Assembly (NCBI GenBank): GCA_017459725.1
Contig: JAFUCL010000097.1
Location: forward strand, 1-62,592
DNA from: Solobacterium sp.
Lineage (GTDB): Bacteria > Bacillota_I > Bacilli_A > Erysipelotrichales > Erysipelotrichaceae
Direction of reading: 5' to 3'
Length of the DNA: 62,592 nt
Under the pieces are notes generated by a model that did not search any database, was not told the origin of the DNA, and saw only the letters and a list, made by a program, of their open reading frames with translations. Made by a program: the position numbers and the translations under genes. Of this stretch, positions 56,877 through 62,592 are shown piece after piece. Position 1 is the stretch's first letter, and each line of letters begins with the position of its first letter.

Positions 56877-57719
56877 ATGGCAAAGTTTGTCTGTAATGTA
56901 ATTTCATATACACTGCGCAGAACCGTGGATATTACGGTCATTGTTCCGACACCCACGATTCCCGAATCCATGGGTATGGGTCTTGCGGAAGGTGAGAAGC
57001 CTTCCCATACACCGAAGGCACCGTATCCTGTACTGTATCTGCTGCACGGCACCGGCAATAACCATGCGACATGGAGCGGATATACAAAGATTGAGCTGTA
57101 CGCTGAGGAACACCAGATTGCGGTCGTGAATATGTCTGCTGAGAACCTGGACTATGTCACATATGAAGGCCGTGATGACTTCTTCCGCTTCATGAGCGAA
57201 GAACTGCCTGATTTCGTTACCGGTATCTTCCCGATTTCAAAGAAACCGGAAGACACTTATATTGCGGGTCTCTCCATGGGCGGTTACGGCACGCTTGTGC
57301 ATGCGCTGAACTTCCCGGAAAGATTCTGTGCATTCGGCGCACTGTCGGCAGGTATCGGTCTTTGCCCGAAGGATCTCGAGCACTTTGATCCGAAGGATGA
57401 ACCGGCACCGATGGGCGGTCTTACAAGACCTGCACGCGGCAGAAAGCCCGAGACAAATCCGTACTCCCTGGCCAGAAAGCTGGCAGCGGAAGGCACAAAG
57501 TTCCCGAAGGGATACATCTGCTGCGGCACCAAGGACGGCGGCTATGAAACCAACAAGGAATACTGCGGTATGCTGAAGGAACTGGGTGCGGATGTCACCT
57601 GGGATGAAATCGAAGGCATGGCGCATGAGTGGAGATTCTGGGACATCGAAATCGAGAGATTCCTGAACTGGATCCCGCGCACCGACATCTACGCTCAGAA
57701 GGGCAAGAGAAAAGTATAA
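56877..57719 (+). CDS. Small esterase, array gene 7 (KFV type, longest)
   Basis: 280 residues. Ser133 (AGLSMGGYG), acid in CGTKDGGYETN. The catalytic His is in MAHEWRFWD, where all sisters have YGHEW. The lid is extended by about 15 residues (PKDEPAPMGGLTRPARGRKP). AGGAGGAG precedes the ATG; a terminator follows and ends the array. Confidence 0.92.
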   Translation: MAKFVCNVISYTLRRTVDITVIVPTPTIPESMGMGLAEGEKPSHTPKAPYPVLYLLHGTGNNHATWSGYTKIELYAEEHQIAVVNMSAENLDYVTYEGRDDFFRFMSEELPDFVTGIFPISKKPEDTYIAGLSMGGYGTLVHALNFPERFCAFGALSAGIGLCPKDLEHFDPKDEPAPMGGLTRPARGRKPETNPYSLARKLAAEGTKFPKGYICCGTKDGGYETNKEYCGMLKELGADVTWDEIEGMAHEWRFWDIEIERFLNWIPRTDIYAQKGKRKV

Positions 57720-57730
57720 GGGTTCTGAAA

Positions 57731-57760
57731 AGGCCGTCTGTCATAAAGGACGGCTTTTTT
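57731..57760 (+). terminator. Rho-independent terminator of the second esterase array
   Basis: GCCGTC pairs with GACGGC (longer with flanking A/T pairs), followed by TTTTTT. Confidence 0.85.
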
Positions 57761-57855
57761 GGTATGCTGCAGTCTCCTTTCATTCTGTACATTCCTGTGA
57801 AAGATAAAGAATGGTAGAATAGCACTATTGAAGAAGTGAAAAGGAAGTCCGAAAT

Positions 57856-58497
57856 ATGTTCAAGAGAAAGTCACTGACCGAACGGTGGGATGATAATTAC
57901 GCAGGCATTCCGGTTCCTGCCAATAACCGCAGAGGTTTCAAGATCAAATATGTGTACTATGCGCCGTGGTATATCTGGAATCTGCCGGAGGAAGAGCTGA
58001 AAAAGAAAAAGCAGACAATTCTCCTGGCATCCGTCTGCGGCTTTGTGCTGTATCTTGCTTTTGCATTCCTGCATACACCGCTGAATTCCAAGCTGTTTGT
58101 GGTGGTGCCGGGCATCGTTGCTCTGTGTCTGCACATTCTGGAACTGGTCGGGGAAATCCGCTTCTTTACCGCAGGCTACCGGACCACGCGCATGAACTAT
58201 GAGGATGTGGAAAATGCGATGCGTCTGTGGCCGCGTCTGCGCTGCTATCTGCTGGCTTTTGCATCAGCGGCGGGCGTGATTTATCTGCCGTTCAAATGCT
58301 TCTCACTGCTTTCCCTGCTCGTGATTGCGGGAAATGCCGGCTGTGCAGCACTGGCATGGTTTGTGCACAAAACATTTGCACCGCTGACAACCATCACCGA
58401 AAAGAATACAACGCTCGATACCATGGAGCGTCTGGATACATTTGAATTCAACTTCCCGGGTCTGGACAAGAACCGGAAGAAGGATGAAGAAGAATAA
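57856..58497 (+). CDS. Four-TM membrane protein of unknown function
   Basis: 213 residues, not recognised. A basic, aromatic-rich N-terminus (about 1-50) is followed by four hydrophobic segments at about 53-75, 80-100, 124-142 and 150-175. The tail is charged and ends KKDEEE. It lies 31 bases before the MATE gene and may be co-transcribed with it. A TAGAAT-like -10 lies near 57816. Confidence 0.75.
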   Translation: MFKRKSLTERWDDNYAGIPVPANNRRGFKIKYVYYAPWYIWNLPEEELKKKKQTILLASVCGFVLYLAFAFLHTPLNSKLFVVVPGIVALCLHILELVGEIRFFTAGYRTTRMNYEDVENAMRLWPRLRCYLLAFASAAGVIYLPFKCFSLLSLLVIAGNAGCAALAWFVHKTFAPLTTITEKNTTLDTMERLDTFEFNFPGLDKNRKKDEEE

Positions 58498-58528
58498 ACT
58501 GCAGAACTGCCGAAAGGGAGGATACCGT

Positions 58529-60010
58529 ATGTCTGAGAACAATAAAAACAAGATGGTAAAGACTTACCTGGATGACGCTCCCTGGGGAAGTGAAGAATTC
58601 CTTGAAGAGGAACGTAAGAAGTCCAGACGGGAACGCAGAAAACTGCCGGAAGGCTGTGACAGCCGGGTTCTTTACCGGGATATATTTGCGATTGCCTGGC
58701 CGTCGCTGCTTGAGCTGACCCTTGCCTCACTGGTCAGTATGGCCGATATGGTCATGGTCGGTTCCATGGCAAACGGAGACAATGCGATTTCCGCTGTCAG
58801 TCTGGCGGCAAACCCGAAGTTTATTTTTATCTCGCTGCTGCAGGCACTGAATATCGGTGTTACGGCAGCAGTTGCCCGTGACAGAGGCGCGCAGCTGCAC
58901 GAGAAAGCAAACGATTCCCTGCGGCAGGGTCTCTTCCTGTCCTTCATGATCAGTATCTTTGCCACAGTGGTGGGCTTCATCTTCTCCAAACCGCTGGTGC
59001 GCTTCATGGCAACTTCGGCACTGGATGAAGAGATCATCGAAATGAGCACGCAGTATCTGCAGATTCAGTTCCTCGGCTTCATTACGATGGGTGTCACGGC
59101 AACCTTTACGGCTGCCTTCCGCGGCACCGGCAACTCAAAGCTGCCGATGGTCTACGGTGTAACATCCAACCTGGTGAACATTGTCCTGAACTATCTGCTC
59201 ATCAACGGTCACTTCGGTTTCCCGGCACTGGGTGTAGTCGGTGCATCACTGGCAACCGTCATCGGTCAGGGTGTGGCACTGATTATAGCTATCCGTGCAA
59301 CCGGCAGCGGCAAGTACTACTACACAGTGCACCTGAAAGACTTCCTGCACTTCAAGCCGGATCTTGAAGCCATCGGCCGTATCGTCAAAGTCGGTCTGCC
59401 TTCACTCGGTGAGCAGGCAATTATCCGTACCGGTATTATCCTGTTCGCAAGACAGGTAGCTGCTCTCGGTCAGCCTTCCTTCACAACCCACAATGTCTGT
59501 ATGAACGTGCAGTCTCTGTCCTTCATGCTGGGTATGGGTTTTGCGGTCAGTTCCACAACCATGGTCGGACAGAGTCTCGGCAAACTGAGACCGGACCTGG
59601 CCGAACACTACTCCAGACGGTCCATGCGGCTGTCGCTGGCACTGTCCTGTGTGCTGGGTCTGTTCTTTGCCTTCTTCGGCAAGTATGTAGTCATGCTGTA
59701 CAGCGATACACCGGAAGTCATTGCGCAGTCGGTGCCGGTTATGATCATCGTCGGTATTCTGCAGCCGATCCAGACACCGGGCTTTGTCCTGAGCGGATCC
59801 CTGCGCGGTGCCGGCGCCACCAAGATGACAGCGTTCATTACCCTGGTCGGAACCCTGGTTCTGCGTCCGGTGGTAGGCTGGCTGTGCATTCAGAAACTCG
59901 GCTGGGGACTGCTGGGTGCCTGGGCTGCCATTTCAGCGGATCAGATCGTACGTACGGTGCTGATCATGGCATTCTATGCCGAGGGTAAGTGGAAGACAAT
60001 CAAGGTATAA
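58529..60010 (+). CDS. MATE-family efflux transporter
   Basis: 493 residues with the two-fold MATE arrangement of about 12 membrane helices after a charged 45-residue N-terminal tail. Family features include LASLVSMADMVMVG near TM1, AAFRGTGNSKLPM and, in the second half, SGSLRGAGATKM. Exports cationic or aromatic compounds using Na+ or H+ gradients. I use the ATG at 58529 (GGGAGGA upstream), because the longer frame from 58442 lies inside the upstream gene. Confidence 0.92.
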   Translation: MSENNKNKMVKTYLDDAPWGSEEFLEEERKKSRRERRKLPEGCDSRVLYRDIFAIAWPSLLELTLASLVSMADMVMVGSMANGDNAISAVSLAANPKFIFISLLQALNIGVTAAVARDRGAQLHEKANDSLRQGLFLSFMISIFATVVGFIFSKPLVRFMATSALDEEIIEMSTQYLQIQFLGFITMGVTATFTAAFRGTGNSKLPMVYGVTSNLVNIVLNYLLINGHFGFPALGVVGASLATVIGQGVALIIAIRATGSGKYYYTVHLKDFLHFKPDLEAIGRIVKVGLPSLGEQAIIRTGIILFARQVAALGQPSFTTHNVCMNVQSLSFMLGMGFAVSSTTMVGQSLGKLRPDLAEHYSRRSMRLSLALSCVLGLFFAFFGKYVVMLYSDTPEVIAQSVPVMIIVGILQPIQTPGFVLSGSLRGAGATKMTAFITLVGTLVLRPVVGWLCIQKLGWGLLGAWAAISADQIVRTVLIMAFYAEGKWKTIKV

Positions 60011-60045
60011 AAAAACAGGTGAACCTTTACAGGTTCATCTGTTTT
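60009..60045. terminator. Bidirectional terminator between MATE and AraC genes
   Basis: AAAAACAG-g-TGAACC pairs with GGTTCA-t-CTGTTTT around TTTACA. It overlaps the last codons of the convergent AraC gene and serves both strands. Confidence 0.85.
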
Positions 60046-60793
60046 CTTCCCGGATCATGCGGATATATGCATTCGGCGTCATGCCTGTTTCTTCCCGGAA
60101 TACTTTGGTGAAGTAGCTCTGGGAACAGAAGGCTAAGTTGTGGGCGATTTCCGCCAGTGTGGTATCGGGATTGCTTAACATCAGCTTGGCAACATTGATC
60201 TTCTGACTGCGCACAAACTGTGAGAATGTTACACCGACTTCCGAGCGGAACTTATGCGACAGGTAGTCCGGGGTGATATACAGCACCTCGGCAACTTCCT
60301 TCAGTGTCAGCGGTGTATGCAGGTTCTTGTGAACATAGTTGATTGTTTCACTGACCAGACGGGAAATGCGTTCCGGCTGTGCTGACAGACTTGTACTGTT
60401 GTCTTCGGAGAGTTTTGGCAGCAGTGACAGGAATGTACTGACCATCTCATAATGCCATTTGGTGATGTCTTCGGCTGTCATGCCGCTGACCAGCTGCTGC
60501 AGGAACAGATCGGATACACCGTATGCAATCTCTTCCGACATGCCGGCCTCCACCATGTGGCGGGTAATTAAAGTAATACTGGCAACAGCACCGAAATACA
60601 TCTGAATACGGTTGTTCAGATTCATAACGCCCATTGATTCAAAATCGAAAATCTGAGCAGAATATTCCAGCGTACGGGGATCCCGGGTCAGTATATAGTG
60701 CCTGAGTTTCTGTTCATCCGCATAAGTGACTTTGCGGTGTGTGCCATTTTGGCTTTGAAGATATTCGTATATCTGCAGATAGTTCAGAGCCAT
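60035..60793 (-). CDS. AraC-family transcriptional regulator
   Basis: 252 residues. The C-terminal double helix-turn-helix (about 150-250) is typical: LTLKEVAEVLYITPDYLSHK and LAEIAHNLAFCSQSYFTKVF followed by TGMTPNAYIR. The N-terminal half (about 1-145) is helical and not a cupin; I do not recognise a ligand domain. AGGAGG precedes the ATG. It is divergent from the secreted phosphodiester-glycosidase gene and is the only DNA-binding regulator in the window. Confidence 0.9.
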   Translation of the reverse strand: MALNYLQIYEYLQSQNGTHRKVTYADEQKLRHYILTRDPRTLEYSAQIFDFESMGVMNLNNRIQMYFGAVASITLITRHMVEAGMSEEIAYGVSDLFLQQLVSGMTAEDITKWHYEMVSTFLSLLPKLSEDNSTSLSAQPERISRLVSETINYVHKNLHTPLTLKEVAEVLYITPDYLSHKFRSEVGVTFSQFVRSQKINVAKLMLSNPDTTLAEIAHNLAFCSQSYFTKVFREETGMTPNAYIRMIREENR

Positions 60794-60866
60794 AGGGTCC
60801 TCCTGATTTGTGATAACGGATATGTTGTAATGGAATATAAGTTTTTTGCCATTAAATCATAGGCTT

Positions 60867-60984
60867 TTACATACGAAATGTAAAGAGACTGTAAGGAAAA
60901 AGTTGTATGTTGCAACAAGCTTTCATTTAAGGCATGAATCTGTCTCATCCTATCCTTGTCCGGGAAGCCGCTGAATCTTATAAT
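60867..60984 (+). promoter_or_regulatory. Divergent control region: inverted repeats and sigma-A promoter
   Basis: TTGTCC (60956-60961), a 17-base spacer and TATAAT (60979-60984) form a strong promoter for the gene at 61008. Upstream lie an inverted repeat TTTACAT-acgaa-ATGTAAA (about 60867-60885) and the palindrome TGTTGCAACA (about 60908-60917). These are candidate sites for the divergently encoded AraC protein. Confidence 0.65.
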
Positions 60985-61007
60985 TAAAGCTAATTGGAGG
61001 GGATCCG

Positions 61008-62444
61008 ATGCGCAGAAAAAATATGATCCGTCTGTCTGTTATTCCGGTATTGTGCACTGTGCTGTTCAGCAGCGGTGTATGCAGGGTTTCAGCAGAAGAA
61101 ATACATCATGCGTGGGATGAAACAAACCGCGTAAAGACACTCCGCAGGGAAGTGCCTACGGCCATTACAGTCTATACAAAGGATGCCTCGGCAGGAGAAG
61201 TGACGCACGAGGAAGGTGTGCTTGACGGAGTGGCATATGACATTCTGCGGGCAAGACCTTCAGAGAATACAATCGTTCAGGTGGATTACAGTGAAACACC
61301 GGTGCCGCTGAACCAGCTGCGGGATGAAGAACGGATTGCACAGGGATACCGCTATGCCGGCGGTGTCAATGCCGGGTATTTTTCCAACTCGGATGAAGAA
61401 TACGGCAAACCTGTCGGTGCGGTCAGACGCAGCAATGAATGGACAAGCTGGAACTGGGCGGCGAATACCCCGGCATACGGCAACGGCTTTGCGACAGCGT
61501 ACATCAATGACGGTGATCTGGAGCTGAAGTACCACGGCTGGTCATGGGGCATGTGGCTCGGTGATAACAGCTGGCAGTGGTGGACAGGCTATACGATTGA
61601 TGCGGATTATGCCGTGTCGGGTTCATTCACATACTATGCGGACGGTATCCAGCAGGATATCACCAACGGCGATCACGGCGGCATCAACTACCATACCTTC
61701 GGCAGAGCAGTGACAATTCTTGCCCAGAAGCCGGACAAGCAGTTCCTGCTGATTACGATCTACGGTACGGTGGCGGAAGACAGGATTACGTCATTCCTCG
61801 GTGAACTCGGTGTTTCCGATGCGATCCGGATGGACGGCGGCGGTTCGGCACAGATGGTCTATGAGACAGACTGTGTGCAGGAAGTAAAGCCTGAGCTGGC
61901 CTGGACGGAAGGCAGTGTTGATACAGAACCGGATGAACCGGCAATCGGTTCCGTCAAGGTTCTGGTGGACAGACTGAGGGTGCGTTCGGCAGCCGGTACA
62001 TCTTCAGCAGTCAGAAGCACGGTTATGAACGGAGAAACCTATCCGGTCTATGAAACAAAGGATGCCGAGGGTTACACATGGTACCGCATCGGTGTCAGCC
62101 AGTGGATTGCCGGACAGCAGGGCTGGACAGAGTATACGGCATCCGGTGAAAGCACAGCAGTGAGTACGCCGGAACCCACACCTGTTCCTACAGTGGCTCC
62201 CGCACAGACAGCGGTTCCGGAAGTGCAGAGTGATCCGGTGATCGGTACGGCGGAAGTATTGGTCGACCGTCTGAATATACGTCAGGGACCTTCCACAAGA
62301 ACCAACCGCTCCGGTATGACCAATACCGGCAAGGTATACGATGTCTATGAGACAAAGGAAGCGGAAGGCTATACATGGTACCGGATCAGCAGCACACAGT
62401 GGATTGCAGGTACGGATACCTGGGTGAAATACACAGCAAAATAA
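61008..62444 (+). CDS. Secreted phosphodiester glycosidase (NAGPA) domain protein with two SH3b domains
   Basis: 478 residues. Signal peptide about 1-28. The NAGPA/exopolysaccharide phosphodiester glycosidase domain (about 90-290) contains GGVNAGYFSN, TILAQKPDKQFLL and AIRMDGGGSAQMV. Two bacterial SH3 domains follow (about 315-380 and 412-478), each with VDRL-x-x-R and WIAG motifs and separated by a Thr/Pro-rich linker. This is a wall-binding enzyme likely acting on phosphodiester-linked sugars of surface or host glycans. TGGAGGGG precedes the ATG. Confidence 0.88.
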   Translation: MRRKNMIRLSVIPVLCTVLFSSGVCRVSAEEIHHAWDETNRVKTLRREVPTAITVYTKDASAGEVTHEEGVLDGVAYDILRARPSENTIVQVDYSETPVPLNQLRDEERIAQGYRYAGGVNAGYFSNSDEEYGKPVGAVRRSNEWTSWNWAANTPAYGNGFATAYINDGDLELKYHGWSWGMWLGDNSWQWWTGYTIDADYAVSGSFTYYADGIQQDITNGDHGGINYHTFGRAVTILAQKPDKQFLLITIYGTVAEDRITSFLGELGVSDAIRMDGGGSAQMVYETDCVQEVKPELAWTEGSVDTEPDEPAIGSVKVLVDRLRVRSAAGTSSAVRSTVMNGETYPVYETKDAEGYTWYRIGVSQWIAGQQGWTEYTASGESTAVSTPEPTPVPTVAPAQTAVPEVQSDPVIGTAEVLVDRLNIRQGPSTRTNRSGMTNTGKVYDVYETKEAEGYTWYRISSTQWIAGTDTWVKYTAK

Positions 62445-62485
62445 AAACATGGGGCTGTAACAGTTAAGGAATGGTGAAACATTCT

Positions 62486-62509
62486 GAGGCTGGAAAACAG
62501 CCTCTTTTT
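62486..62509. terminator. Terminator after the NAGPA gene
   Basis: GAGGCTG pairs with CAGCCTC around GAAAA, followed by TTTTT. Confidence 0.85.
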
Positions 62510-62513
62510 AGAT

Positions 62514-62592
62514 TCATTCAAAGCGAACATCCAAATGAAGCCAGCCAGAGTGAAAAGATTTCATTTCAATGGCGATATTCAAGAGATTCAAG
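62514..62592 (-). CDS. C-terminal tail of an unknown protein, cut by window edge
   Basis: A minus-strand frame is open from the window edge for 25 codons, ends at a stop at 62514-62516, and encodes ...NIAIEMKSFHSGWLHLDVRFE. It faces the NAGPA terminator convergently, as a gene end would. The family cannot be recognised from this piece. Confidence 0.4.
   Translation of the reverse strand, partial: LNLLNIAIEMKSFHSGWLHLDVRFE

Noticed and set aside
28292..57719. Secreted (extracellular) esterases
   Set aside because: None of the 19 carboxylesterases and small esterases has a signal peptide or lipobox; N-termini begin directly with the conserved catalytic-domain sequence.

Overview
This window looks like chromosomal DNA of a Gram-positive gut-type Bacillota. 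I lean towards an Erysipelotrichaceae-like lineage because of the split two-subunit transketolase, the sortase-anchored Cna-B protein, AGGAGG-type ribosome binding sites and EFR1-type ferredoxin; this placement is inference from gene style, with no marker gene present. No rRNA, tRNA or CRISPR array was seen.

Layout. The left edge carries the start of an IS200/IS605-type tnpB running off the window (1-95, minus). Next come mostly housekeeping genes (362-8648): a zinc-ribbon membrane protein, two-subunit transketolase, a remnant of an M42 aminopeptidase, an orphan PTS EIIA, two HAD proteins, an HflK/HflC pair behind a candidate yybP-ykoY (manganese) riboswitch, and a histidine phosphatase. A minus-strand block (8700-18746) reads from three type-B carboxylesterases through an alpha/beta hydrolase to two GH1 6-phospho-beta-glucosidases, with a lactonase-type beta-propeller last. 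An EFR1 ferredoxin, three tandem metallo-beta-lactamase-fold paralogues and a ROK kinase follow (19019-23686), then a DppBCDF-type ABC transporter without its binding protein (24180-28057).

The plus-strand half is dominated by ester hydrolases. Three carboxylesterases and three small esterases, with a nitroreductase between them, are at 28292-36066. Next are a GH120-type beta-xylosidase, a GH5-type glycoside hydrolase and a 2575-residue Cna-B/CUB-like wall-anchored protein (36181-47896). A second array at 48141-57719 holds one small esterase, two carboxylesterases and seven more small esterases. The right end has a 4-TM membrane protein, a MATE exporter, an AraC regulator, a secreted phosphodiester-glycosidase-domain protein and the tail of an unknown minus-strand gene.

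In total I count 20 predicted serine ester hydrolases in about 45 kb: 8 type-B carboxylesterases, 11 small FrmB/CE1-like esterases and one longer alpha/beta hydrolase. None has a signal peptide. Together with a GH120 beta-xylosidase, GH5, GH1 enzymes and an Opp/Dpp-type importer, the simplest model is import of acylated plant oligosaccharides (acetyl- or hydroxycinnamoyl-decorated xylo-oligosaccharides or glycosides), stripping of diverse acyl groups in the cytosol by a diversified esterase set, and then backbone hydrolysis. The catalytic motifs are visible in the sequence; the substrate is inference. The size and apparent gene-conversion history of this esterase island are the most unusual things here.
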